A stretch of DNA of 64,000 nucleotides from an uncultured Eubacterium sp. (GTDB lineage: Bacteria; Bacillota; Clostridia; Peptostreptococcales; Anaerovoracaceae). A program made the position numbers and the translations under genes. The notes beneath the pieces were generated by a model. The model was not told the origin of the DNA. It was given only the letters and a program-made list of their open reading frames with translations, and did no database searches. Within the stretch, counting starts at the first letter, position 1. The number at the start of each line of letters is the position of its first letter. This document shows, one piece after another, positions 18,181 to 26,669 of the stretch. Where the stretch lies: positions 26,045 to 90,044 of the forward strand of contig CABUXV010000005.1 of NCBI GenBank assembly GCA_902495595.1, in the 5' to 3' direction.

Positions 18181-18381
18181 AAATACAAATAACCAAAAGT
18201 ACCGTGAAACAATGTATTTTGGATAAAAAGTTATCAAAAACCAGACCATAATAGCCGGTTTTTCGACCAAAACATCCGCAAATCAAGCATTATTGGATAA
18301 TACAACATTGTTTTGCAGCGTAAAACAAACGGTTTTCAACCATAATACCCCTTTATACATTACTTTTGGTTATTTACATTT
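18181..18381. repeat. 201-bp element with 21-bp terminal inverted repeats
   Basis: 18181-18201 and the reverse complement of 18361-18381 agree at 19 of 21 positions, with core AATAACCAAAAGTA. A further copy of the core, ATAACCAAAAAGT, lies nearby at about 18118. The interior carries a hairpin (AAAAACC / GGTTTTT near 18236-18263) and a repeated CCATAATA. No ORF is present. It fills the gap between the Ig-like gene and ispE. It could be a miniature inverted-repeat element or a structured non-coding RNA. Confidence 0.6.
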
Positions 18382-18434
18382 TCCACAAAACTTTTAGATA
18401 ATCAAATCTTAATCGTAGTGCAAGGAGGTCTTCT

Positions 18435-19391
18435 ATGAATTCTATAACTTTAAAAGCATTCGCTAAAATAAATCTTACGCTTGATGTTCTCGGAAAACTG
18501 CCAAACGGATTTCACCAAGTAGAAATGATAATGCAGCAGATTTCCCTCCACGATGAAGTCTTCATATCCTATGAAGAGGTTTCGGAAGATTCACGGCCAA
18601 ACACAGATGAAAAATTCCTTATAAAACTTTCCACCAATAGATCTTATCTTCCTGTTGACAGCAGAAACCTTGCATATAAGGCTGCTCAGCTCATGATAAA
18701 AAATTTCGGACATTCAGCCGAAAGCGGAAAATTTACCATCAATATAAACAAGAACATCCCCGTTGCCGCAGGACTCGCCGGAGGAAGCAGCAACTGCGCC
18801 GCAGTTATACATGGAATAAACAAGCTGTGGAATCTTAAGCTTACTCTCGGTCAGCTGTGCAGTCTTGGCTCTGAACTGGGCTCTGACGTACCTTTCTGTA
18901 TAATGGGTCAATCTGCTGCCGACGACATATTAAAAGAAGATTTTAAATATGATTCACTTAGCTGCCACTGCGCTCTGGCTTCAGGGACAGGCACCGACCT
19001 TAAACCTCTCAAGGGACTTGAATCTTACGTTGTGCTTTCAAAACCTCCTATAAGCGTATCCACCGCCGAAGTATATAAAGGAATTGACTCCGAGGACATT
19101 GCAGTAAGACCTGATAATGAGGCAATGATATCCGCCATAAAGGAAAATAATTATAAAGTTGTAGACAAAAATATGGTCAATGTACTTGAAAATTTTACTC
19201 TAAAGAGGTATCCTAAAATTGTGTATACAAAGAACAAAATGTCCGATTTATACAATTTAGGTTGCTCAATTATGAGCGGAAGCGGGCCTACTGTATTCTG
19301 TCTTTGCCAGGATGCAGCAAAAGCCGAAAATCTGTGCAGTGAAATGCTCAAGATAAATAAGGAAAGCTTTTGGGCCGAAACAACTCGTTGA
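18435..19391 (+). CDS. ispE: 4-diphosphocytidyl-2-C-methyl-D-erythritol kinase
   Basis: A GHMP kinase of 318 residues for the MEP isoprenoid pathway. It has the N-terminal KAFAKINLTLDVLGK, the ATP-binding PVAAGLAGGSSNCAAV, GSDVPFC and the C-terminal MSGSGPTVFC. All family positions are present. CAAGGAGG precedes the ATG. It is followed by a GntR regulator and, further on, by sipL-like and spoIIR genes; I recall ispE lying near spoIIR and sipL in some other Clostridia. Confidence 0.95.
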   Translation: MNSITLKAFAKINLTLDVLGKLPNGFHQVEMIMQQISLHDEVFISYEEVSEDSRPNTDEKFLIKLSTNRSYLPVDSRNLAYKAAQLMIKNFGHSAESGKFTININKNIPVAAGLAGGSSNCAAVIHGINKLWNLKLTLGQLCSLGSELGSDVPFCIMGQSAADDILKEDFKYDSLSCHCALASGTGTDLKPLKGLESYVVLSKPPISVSTAEVYKGIDSEDIAVRPDNEAMISAIKENNYKVVDKNMVNVLENFTLKRYPKIVYTKNKMSDLYNLGCSIMSGSGPTVFCLCQDAAKAENLCSEMLKINKESFWAETTR

Positions 19392-19416
19392 TTCAATTTA
19401 ATAATGAGGTAAAGTA

Positions 19417-20073
19417 ATGCTTAATTTTGATATCCAAAATCATAGACCTCTTCGCGAAATGGTCTACGAAGAACTGAAAATGCAAATTCTTACAGGTGTT
19501 ATCGTACCGGGTACCAGGATGATGGAAGTGGAACTTGCCGAAGAGATGGGCGTAAGCCGCACCCCTATAAGAGAAGCTATCCGAAAACTGGAAAAAGAAG
19601 GTCTTGTAACCATCGAACCCCGCCGAGGCGCATATGCTTCACAGATTTCTACAGAAGATATGGTGGAAATTCTGGAAGTAAGACAGAACATGGAGGGTCT
19701 TGCCGCTTTCTTCGCAGCCTCCAGAATGCAGCCGGAACAAATGGAAGAGCTGAAAAACATATCCACAAAATACAATAAAGCTGTAACCGACCGCGATATG
19801 GAAAGCATGATAAAATACGACACACGCTTTCACAGAATAATAGTGGAATCATGTAACAATAAAATTTTAGTCCAGATGATAGAACAGCTTCAGGAACTTG
19901 TTCTTAGATTCAGATACATCTACTACGATGATTTTAAGCGTGCAGAAAACATGCCCGAAGAACACTATATGATATTGAGCGCGATAGAAAACAAAGATGC
20001 TGACGCCGCAAGAGCTGCGGCAGACCTTCATATAGACAGGCTTAAAGAGCTCATCCTAAGAGAAGGCGTTTAA
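19417..20073 (+). CDS. GntR family transcriptional regulator (FCD/FadR type)
   Basis: Residues 1-75 form a winged helix (VYEELKMQILTGVIVPG, ELAEEMGVSRTPIREAIRKLE). The rest is an all-helical FCD effector domain with likely metal-binding Asp/His residues (YDTRFHRIIVESCNN, ADLHIDRL). 218 residues, normal for the family. It starts 25 bp after ispE. The ligand is unknown; no catabolic operon is adjacent. Confidence 0.88.
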   Translation: MLNFDIQNHRPLREMVYEELKMQILTGVIVPGTRMMEVELAEEMGVSRTPIREAIRKLEKEGLVTIEPRRGAYASQISTEDMVEILEVRQNMEGLAAFFAASRMQPEQMEELKNISTKYNKAVTDRDMESMIKYDTRFHRIIVESCNNKILVQMIEQLQELVLRFRYIYYDDFKRAENMPEEHYMILSAIENKDADAARAAADLHIDRLKELILREGV

Positions 20074-20090
20074 TAATACACGTTAATTTG

Positions 20091-20127
20091 TAGCAGAACC
20101 AATAAAGGTTCTGCTATTATTATATTT
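20091..20127 (+). terminator. Intrinsic terminator of ispE-gntR
   Basis: TAGCAGAACC / GGTTCTGCTA stem with a 6-nt loop and a TTATTATATTT tail. Confidence 0.8.
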
Positions 20128-20431
20128 AATTAAATACCATTATCATCAAAATCCCCCATATTTCATAAGAAAACCGGCACAGCCGGTTTTCTTTCAGCAG
20201 TAAACTTTCCCCTTTTTTCTTCTAAGAACGCCAGTAAAAAGGAGCGCAAAGCGAGTGCAGAAGGAGAAGAAACGCCTGAAAGGCACGTTGATTTTCCGAA
20301 AACATCATAAATGCGGGGTTTTATTATGCTGATTTTTCTTTTTCTTTTTTAAAACATGTATATATATTTTTTGCATATATGAATCTTCACCTTAATATGA
20401 TTAATGAGGGAAAGAAAAAGGAGGTCGCAAA
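20128..20431. other. Intergenic region with a strong short hairpin
   Basis: No ORF of note. An 11-bp perfect hairpin, AGAAAACCGGC / GCCGGTTTTCT with loop ACA, lies at 20168-20192 and may act as a terminator in either direction. The rest is an unassigned purine-rich stretch (20225-20280) and a T-rich run before the sipL-like gene. Confidence 0.5.
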
Positions 20432-22678
20432 ATGACAACATCGCCTTATGATAATCTACCGACAGGTAAAAAAGAATTAGATACACAAAATACAGGATAC
20501 GAGGAGGTAATCCTTGATACTCAGGAGACCTCTGAAAAACAAGTAAATCAAAATGTATCATCTGCCAAAGACACAAGCAATGATAAAACATCCGCTGTCA
20601 GACACACACAGAATCAAACATCGCCGATAAATCAGGCGAAACATGAAAATCTTGAAACACCGTTTTTGCAGAAAATCGCTCAGACAAATCCGTCTGTAGA
20701 AATGCCGCCAAAGCCCGAAAGCGTTACGGTATCATCTCAGAGTCCTGACGGTTATACACAAGTCTATGCCGCGCCGGTTCAACAAGATGAAGAAAATCAG
20801 ACGATGCAAAATTCAGAGGAAAACATTCCGGCATTCAGCCCATCTGCCTCAGAAACATCTGAAGATAAATCCGATTTCAAAGAAGCAGACATACAAGCCT
20901 CATCCTCCGACTATAATAAGTCTGAAACAATCAATATTTCCGATTCAGACAGCTCAGCGGAAGAAACTCAGAAATCCGCAAAAGAAGAAACCTTAAAAGC
21001 ATCCGATGATATTAATAAAAACATCAATTCTGCCGACAGCAAAAAATCCGGCAGTCTTAAATATGTAGAAGTACCTGCATCTTCAATGCCGGTAAAACAG
21101 GAAAACCGCGCCGGCTCAGATATACTGAGAACAACTCCTATGGATAAATCCCCGGTATACTCCAAATCTTCTGTTAAAAACAGATGCAGCCTAAGAGAAT
21201 ACATACTTCCCTTTGAAGAATCACTCCTTGTTCCGGACACCATGCCGGATATGGCAGAAATATTCTTTACAGAAGGAAAACTTTCTCTTGTTCAAAACAA
21301 TAAAGCAAGTTATGAATTCGGCGATACCTTATCAGGTGAAATAACGCTGTACACCGTATACCGTCCGGACAGCAGCTCAGACAGCCCTGTTGACGTTATA
21401 AAATCATCCATTCCATTTAAAACCGACAAATGCTGGAGCGGAGACGAGAATTCCACATTCAAGGTAACATTGCTTCTCAAATCCTCAAGAGCAGAATTCA
21501 TAAACGAAAGAAAATTCGCAGCAAAAGGTGAAATATCCATACGTATTACCGAAATATCAAAAAAAGAACTCAATATATTTAAGAGCATAGACGATACAGA
21601 TTTTGTAAAACAGGAAAGCACCGTAAGCATAACAGATCTGAATTTTGAAACGGAAGAGCTGGCAGAAATTTCACAGGAAATAAAAATAAACGAAGAACAG
21701 CCCGAGCCTGCTAAAATTTTAAAACAGACCATAAATATAGCAGAAGCCCACAAACAGATAACATCCGGAAAACTTGTCATAAATGCAGTTATAAATACAC
21801 AGATACTTTATATAGGACAGGACGAGGGTGAAAACAAACTTTGCAGTATCACCAATAAGACCGACTTCACACAGTTTATTCTTATAAAAGAAAACACTGA
21901 TGTAAATCTTATAAAAGCAGATTTTAACAGCGATGATTTAAAGATAAGCATTGATAACAATTCCGGATTTATGCTTGAAGGTCAGGTTCGTATATTGATA
22001 CAAGGTTATGAAAATAAGGAAGTAGGAATTATTTCAGATGCTTATCATAAGGAGAAAGATATAACTTTTGATATATCCTCCCAATCCGTATCAAACGTGA
22101 AAGAAACTTTATCGGGAGAAATATCTGCAAGAGAAGTCATAAATGCAGATGAATCATCCCGCAAACCTCAAACCATCTTATGCGGCAGTCTTCTGCCAGA
22201 AAACATTTCAGGAAGACTTGATGGTTCGCGTGTGATAATCGAAGGCTCGCTCCCCGTAAAGATTCTTGCCCTTGATGAAGATGACAGACCTTTTATCATA
22301 GAAAGTTCAGTTCCTCTCAGAGGCTCCCTTGACGCGTCATCAAGCAGTGACAAACCGGAAATAGATGTATGGGCATCGGTAAAAGATTTCTGGGTGGATA
22401 ATATAAACAGCCGCCAGATAGAAGTAAATGTAAGCGTAACCATAGACGTATGGATAAGCTCACAGCAAAACTTTACAACCATCGAAAATATATGTTTTGC
22501 AGAAAAACGAGAAACGGAAAAAAGAGTTTCCATGGCAATATACGTAGTCGGAAGACACGACACTCTATGGGATATTGCAAAAAAATACAAAAGCGATATA
22601 AATACACTGGCTGAATTCAACCAGATTGATCCTCAGATGTCTCTTCCCGAGGGCATGAAACTGCTCATTGCAAAATAA
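20432..22678 (+). CDS. sipL: SipL-like spore morphogenesis protein (DUF3794 + LysM)
   Basis: A 748-residue protein in three parts. Residues 1-~250 are low-complexity, rich in Ser, Glu, Lys, Thr and Asn, and probably disordered. The middle (~250-700) has DUF3794-type beta domains (REYILPFEESLLVPDTMPDMAEIFF; repeated VNVSVTIDVWIS-type strands). The C-terminal ~45 residues form a LysM domain (YVVGRHDTLWDIAKKY, NQIDPQMSLPEGMKLLI). C. difficile SipL, which binds SpoIVA through its LysM domain to attach the coat, has the same DUF3794-LysM order but is shorter (about 520 residues), so the long N-terminal tail is a lineage feature. spoIIR follows, supporting a sporulation role. AAGGAGG precedes the ATG. 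Confidence 0.85.
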   Translation: MTTSPYDNLPTGKKELDTQNTGYEEVILDTQETSEKQVNQNVSSAKDTSNDKTSAVRHTQNQTSPINQAKHENLETPFLQKIAQTNPSVEMPPKPESVTVSSQSPDGYTQVYAAPVQQDEENQTMQNSEENIPAFSPSASETSEDKSDFKEADIQASSSDYNKSETINISDSDSSAEETQKSAKEETLKASDDINKNINSADSKKSGSLKYVEVPASSMPVKQENRAGSDILRTTPMDKSPVYSKSSVKNRCSLREYILPFEESLLVPDTMPDMAEIFFTEGKLSLVQNNKASYEFGDTLSGEITLYTVYRPDSSSDSPVDVIKSSIPFKTDKCWSGDENSTFKVTLLLKSSRAEFINERKFAAKGEISIRITEISKKELNIFKSIDDTDFVKQESTVSITDLNFETEELAEISQEIKINEEQPEPAKILKQTINIAEAHKQITSGKLVINAVINTQILYIGQDEGENKLCSITNKTDFTQFILIKENTDVNLIKADFNSDDLKISIDNNSGFMLEGQVRILIQGYENKEVGIISDAYHKEKDITFDISSQSVSNVKETLSGEISAREVINADESSRKPQTILCGSLLPENISGRLDGSRVIIEGSLPVKILALDEDDRPFIIESSVPLRGSLDASSSSDKPEIDVWASVKDFWVDNINSRQIEVNVSVTIDVWISSQQNFTTIENICFAEKRETEKRVSMAIYVVGRHDTLWDIAKKYKSDINTLAEFNQIDPQMSLPEGMKLLIAK

Positions 22679-22760
22679 TTTTTAAAATTATGTATAATAT
22701 TCCAATTCTCCGTAAAGACTTAAGACAAATACAGAAACCTTAAATTGGGAGGGATTGGAA

Positions 22761-23459
22761 ATGAAAAATATTTCTGATGAAAAAAAATGCGTAATTTGTC
22801 TTGCTCTGGTAATCATGATGGGGCTGCTGCTTTTCTATACATATGCCGATGACAGCGGAAAAAATCAGCACGAAGGAATTATAAGACTTCACGTAATAGC
22901 AAACAGCAACAAGGTTGGGGACCAGGCGCTCAAACTTAAAGTCAGAGACGCGGTAATCGAATATATGGAAGAACAAAAGGACCTGAAAAATGCAGATGAA
23001 ACAAGAACTTATCTCGCAGGCAACTTGGACCGGTTTGAAAAAATCGCCGAAGGCATTATCGCATCCGAAGGCTATGATTATACCGCCAATGTCGATATGG
23101 GAGTCAGGTATATACCTCAGAAAACTTATGGGGATATAACCTTCCCTGCCGGCAACTACGAAGCTCTGAATATAACCATCGGGAGCGGTCAGGGCGAAAA
23201 CTGGTGGTGCGTTCTGTTTCCTCCTCTGTGCCTGCTCGAAGAAGGCACGGAAAATCTGGATAACATGACTCCGGAAGAAATTGACAAACTGAAAAGCGAA
23301 GGACTTTTAACAGAAAGCAGCAGTTCAAATACCACAGGCAGTTCTTCCGGCAGTGATAGTTCTTCCAGCAGCGACAGTTCTTCCGGCAGCGACAGTCTTA
23401 CAGAAGAACAGGCGCTTCAGCTTAAATGGAAAACCTTAGAGCTTCTAAATAAAAAATAG
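22761..23459 (+). CDS. spoIIR: Stage II sporulation protein R
   Basis: SpoIIR is the forespore-made signal that triggers SpoIIGA to process pro-sigma E in the mother cell. Hallmarks are an N-terminal membrane segment, GIIRLHVIANSNKVGDQALKLKVRDAV (residues ~35-60), FPAGNYEALNITIG and WWCVLFPPLCLLE. A Ser/Gly/Asp-rich repetitive stretch (~194-211) is inserted before the C-terminal helix LKWKTLELLNKK. The ATG at 22761 lies 7 bp after GGGAGGG and is preferred over TTG at 22755. Confidence 0.93.
   Translation: MKNISDEKKCVICLALVIMMGLLLFYTYADDSGKNQHEGIIRLHVIANSNKVGDQALKLKVRDAVIEYMEEQKDLKNADETRTYLAGNLDRFEKIAEGIIASEGYDYTANVDMGVRYIPQKTYGDITFPAGNYEALNITIGSGQGENWWCVLFPPLCLLEEGTENLDNMTPEEIDKLKSEGLLTESSSSNTTGSSSGSDSSSSSDSSSGSDSLTEEQALQLKWKTLELLNKK
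23340..23393 (+). repeat. Three 18-bp tandem repeats inside spoIIR
   Basis: Consensus AGTTCTTCCGGCAGCGAC at 23340, 23358 and 23376, encoding SSSGSD-type units; a likely site of length variation by slippage. Confidence 0.8.
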
Positions 23460-23514
23460 CATAAAACAACAGCCGAAATAAAAACCCGGCGCTATATGAA
23501 TACAAAGTATTTAA

Positions 23515-23549
23515 AAAGGAGACTGCTTAAAAGGCAGCTCCTTTTTTTT
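23515..23549 (+). terminator. Intrinsic terminator of sipL-spoIIR
   Basis: AAAGGAG-CTGC / GCAG-CTCCTTT hairpin followed by an eight-T run. Confidence 0.8.
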
Positions 23550-23725
23550 CTGTCCGCATTTCTGTCATTACCGCAAATTTTCTTTTTGAAATTTTTTGTA
23601 TTATATACTAATATTATTATATGTATAAACAGCGAAAAGCCCGGGATTTAAACAATTCTTATACGGCTAAGTTTTATCTCTGCTTATACTGTAAATCCAA
23701 AAAGCATGTAAAGAGGTACTGTAAA

Positions 23726-24628
23726 ATGAACGATAATGCGATTCAAGCGAAAAAAAAGGCTATGCTCCTTATGGCTCTCTGCGCTACCATGTGGAGTCTT
23801 GGCGGAATATTTATAAAACTGATTTCATGGAGCCCGTTTCTGATAGCCGGCGCAAGAAGCCTGATATCAGCAGGAGTTTTAGGCATATATATGATTTACA
23901 GCAAAACGCCGGTGAAGTTCTGCCGGTATTCTTTTGGCGCCGGAATAGGGCTTTCCGCATCTTGCATATTCTTTGTAATGGCAAATAAGCTTACCACAGC
24001 GGCCAACGCTATAGTTCTACAATATGCGGCGCCTGTTTTTATACTGCTTATGAGCGCCTTTATTTTCAAACAGAAATTGAGAAAGAAAGAAATAGGAGTA
24101 GTGTTCATTACGATGATAGGAATAATACTTTTCTTTTTTGACCAGCTCTCGCCGGGAAATATTCTCGGGAATATATTCGGTATACTGGCAGGAATTTTTC
24201 TGGCTCTAATGTTTGTAATGGTAGGTCAGGGAGGCGAAGACGATTCTGTAAGAATGAGCGGAATTCTGCTTGCCCATTGCTTTACCACCGTAATAGGATT
24301 TCCTATTGGACTTGCCGCAACCGCTTCAACCACCGGATATGAGATTCTTTATGTTGTAATCCTCGGTATATTCCAGCTGGGAATCCCCTATGTGCTTTAC
24401 GCTGTGGCATCAAAGAACTGCCCTCCTCTGGCATGCTCTCTTATCGGCATGCTTGAACCACTGTTCAATCCTGTATGGGTAGCCATATTCATCGGAGAAA
24501 TGCCCGGAATGTTTGCGCTCATAGGGGCTGCCGTAATCATTGCAGTGGTAACATGGTGGTGTGTAAGCGAAAGCAGAAACCCGGAGGGAAAAGACGGTAC
24601 AAATGACAGTACATCTGATTGCAATTAA
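23726..24628 (+). CDS. DMT superfamily (EamA) transporter
   Basis: About 300 residues with ten membrane segments in two EamA halves (ALCATMWSLGGIFIKL; PYVLYAVASKNCPPLACSLIGMLEPLFNPVW). EamA carriers export metabolites or amino acids; the substrate cannot be predicted. The ATG at 23726 (AGAGG nine bases upstream) is preferred to the open-frame start at 23621. It lies 47 bp upstream of vanR on the same strand, with no clear terminator between, so it could belong to the same transcript. Confidence 0.85.
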   Translation: MNDNAIQAKKKAMLLMALCATMWSLGGIFIKLISWSPFLIAGARSLISAGVLGIYMIYSKTPVKFCRYSFGAGIGLSASCIFFVMANKLTTAANAIVLQYAAPVFILLMSAFIFKQKLRKKEIGVVFITMIGIILFFFDQLSPGNILGNIFGILAGIFLALMFVMVGQGGEDDSVRMSGILLAHCFTTVIGFPIGLAATASTTGYEILYVVILGIFQLGIPYVLYAVASKNCPPLACSLIGMLEPLFNPVWVAIFIGEMPGMFALIGAAVIIAVVTWWCVSESRNPEGKDGTNDSTSDCN

Positions 24629-24675
24629 ACGACGCCTGTATTATACTGTAGAAAATTTACTAAAAGGGGATATCT

Positions 24676-25377
24676 ATGTGCACTAAAATTCTTATCGTGG
24701 ATGATGAAAAGGAAATAGCTGATTTAATTGAAGTCTATCTTCAAAACGATGGATACCAAGTATTCAAATTTTATAACGGTCAGCAAGCTCTTGCTTTTTT
24801 GAAATCGACAACGGTGGATATGGCAATACTGGACGTCATGCTTCCCGATACAGACGGATTCCACATATGTCAGGAAATAAGGAAGCGACATTATTTTCCT
24901 ATAATAATGCTTACTGCGAAAATTGATGATTCGGATAAAATAATGGGACTCACCCTCGGAGCCGATGATTACATAACAAAACCTTTTAACCCGCTGGAGC
25001 TCATGGCAAGAGTTAAAACCCAGCTCAGAAGATATGTACGCTACAACCAAGCTTCTCCACCGCGGGAAGAAACCCTCAGGGAACACGATATAAAGGGGCT
25101 TGTAATAAACATGGATACTCACAAATGTACATTGTTCGGCCAGTCTGTTCCTCTGACTCCTCTTGAATTTTCCATCCTCTGGTATCTGTGTGAAAATCGG
25201 GGCAGAGTGGTTTCATCAGAGGAGCTGTTTGAAAAAGTATGGGGAGAAAAATATATAGACAACAATAATACGGTAATGGCGCACATAGGCAGACTTCGTG
25301 AAAAACTGCATGAGCCTGCGAGAAATCCAAAATTCATAAAAACCGTGTGGGGAGTGGGGTATACCATTGAGAATTAA
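24676..25377 (+). CDS. vanR: Response regulator, VanR-like (OmpR family)
   Basis: The receiver domain (1-120) has acidic residues in ILIVDDEKE, the phosphoacceptor Asp in MAILDVMLPD, the Thr in IIMLTAK and the Lys in DDYITKPF. The C-terminal winged helix (~135-233) includes PLTPLEFSILWYLCENRGRVVS and the recognition helix NTVMAHIGRLREKL. This is the VanR type. It overlaps vanS by 11 bp and precedes vanG-vanXY-vanT, so it most likely controls the resistance genes. Confidence 0.88.
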   Translation: MCTKILIVDDEKEIADLIEVYLQNDGYQVFKFYNGQQALAFLKSTTVDMAILDVMLPDTDGFHICQEIRKRHYFPIIMLTAKIDDSDKIMGLTLGADDYITKPFNPLELMARVKTQLRRYVRYNQASPPREETLREHDIKGLVINMDTHKCTLFGQSVPLTPLEFSILWYLCENRGRVVSSEELFEKVWGEKYIDNNNTVMAHIGRLREKLHEPARNPKFIKTVWGVGYTIEN

Positions 25378-26509
25378 AAGAAACAAAACTACTGATGAAT
25401 ACCGTCAGCTTAAAACAAAAATATTTACGAGAACTTTGATAATAGTAGCAATTTCTCTTGTATCGGTAATGCTGATATATTCGATTTTCCTCCAGGGCCA
25501 TTTCGCCAACTTTGTAGTAGGCTCTTTGGAAACATTATTCGGTTTGGAATATTACTCTGCCATAAATATATACGACAGAATCTTCCGGCAGAATATGATG
25601 ATATTTTTCGCAGTTGCCATCATCCTGGTTTTCTTCATAATACTTAGATTCTACCTGAATCTCTTCACAAAGTATTTTAAAGAAGTAAATGAAAGCATAG
25701 ATGTTCTCGTAAAAGAAAAAAACGACGATGTGAAGCTGTCACCTGAACTTTCAGCTATAGAAAAAAAGATAAACACCGTAAAACATACTCTGGAAAAACG
25801 CACTCTGGAAGCTCAAATTGCCGAACAGAGAAAAAATGATTTGGTTGTATATCTTGCTCACGACCTGAAAACGCCCCTGACATCGGTAATCGGATATCTT
25901 ACTTTGCTAAGAGACGAAAACGAAATATCAGAGGAATTGAGACAAAAATACCTCTCCATATCTTTAGATAAAGCACAGCGCCTAGAAGACCTTATCAATG
26001 AGTTCTTTGAAATTACAAGATTTAACCTTACAAATATTTCACTCCAGTACAGCACTGTGAACCTTACACGCATGATACAGCAGCTTTTATTTGAGTTCAG
26101 ACCCATGTTCGAAGAGAAAAGCCTTTCCTGTAATTTATCTGCTGACGCCGATATATACATAAAATGCGATGTAGATAAAATGCAGAGAGTATTTGACAAT
26201 CTTACAAGAAATATGTTGTTTTACAGTTTTCCTGAGAGTACCGCAGAAGTAAAATTAATTCAGGAAGATGATAAAACAAAAATAATATTTACAAATAAAG
26301 GCGATACCATTCCTCCCGAAAAACTGGATCGTATCTTCGAACAGTTTTACAGACTTGACAGCGCGAGAAGTTCAAACAGCGGAGGCGCAGGGCTTGGACT
26401 TGCAATCTCAAAGGAGATCGTGGAACTTCATAATGGACAGATAACCGCAAAAAGCGAAAAAGAAAAGACCGAATTTACTATTTCAATTCCCTCACAGCCT
26501 CTTTTGTAA
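25367..26509 (+). CDS. vanS: Sensor histidine kinase, VanS-like
   Basis: Two membrane segments (~20-42 and ~80-100) flank a short external loop. A cytoplasmic kinase follows, with the H-box YLAHDLKTPLTSVIGYL, the N-box FDNLTRNML and the G-box GGAGLGLAISKEI. TTG at 25367 is the start, preceded by GGGGAGTGGGG and overlapping vanR. The small external loop fits VanS proteins of the vanG/vanC group. 380 residues. Confidence 0.88.
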   Translation: MRIKRNKTTDEYRQLKTKIFTRTLIIVAISLVSVMLIYSIFLQGHFANFVVGSLETLFGLEYYSAINIYDRIFRQNMMIFFAVAIILVFFIILRFYLNLFTKYFKEVNESIDVLVKEKNDDVKLSPELSAIEKKINTVKHTLEKRTLEAQIAEQRKNDLVVYLAHDLKTPLTSVIGYLTLLRDENEISEELRQKYLSISLDKAQRLEDLINEFFEITRFNLTNISLQYSTVNLTRMIQQLLFEFRPMFEEKSLSCNLSADADIYIKCDVDKMQRVFDNLTRNMLFYSFPESTAEVKLIQEDDKTKIIFTNKGDTIPPEKLDRIFEQFYRLDSARSSNSGGAGLGLAISKEIVELHNGQITAKSEKEKTEFTISIPSQPLL

Positions 26510-26569
26510 GAAAATCGTAAGAATTTTATATTAAAATACGTAAAATTACTTTTGAATAAACGAAAAAAC

Positions 26570-26620
26570 AAAACTTCTGTTATTGATACAATTTCAGTAT
26601 TGATAACAGAAGTTTTATTT
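26570..26620 (+). terminator. Hairpin between vanS and vanG
   Basis: A 14-bp perfect stem, AAAACTTCTGTTAT (26570-26583) / ATAACAGAAGTTTT (26603-26616), with a T-rich tail. It separates the regulatory pair from the resistance genes, so vanG-vanXY-vanT probably have their own promoter. Confidence 0.75.
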
Positions 26621-26629
26621 TGTGCAAAT

Positions 26630-26635
26630 TATAAT
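26630..26635 (+). promoter_or_regulatory. Candidate -10 box of the vanG promoter
   Basis: TATAAT at 26630-26635, 35 bp before vanG, without a recognisable -35 box at the right distance. A weak -35 would fit an activator-dependent (VanR) promoter, which is inference. Confidence 0.4.
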
Positions 26636-26669
26636 ATCAAAGAATCAATCTATAACTCAGGAGGTAAAT

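Noticed and set aside
20225..20300. Purine-rich stretch considered as a small gene or known RNA
   Set aside because: No start with ribosome site and open frame of useful length, and no recognisable RNA consensus.
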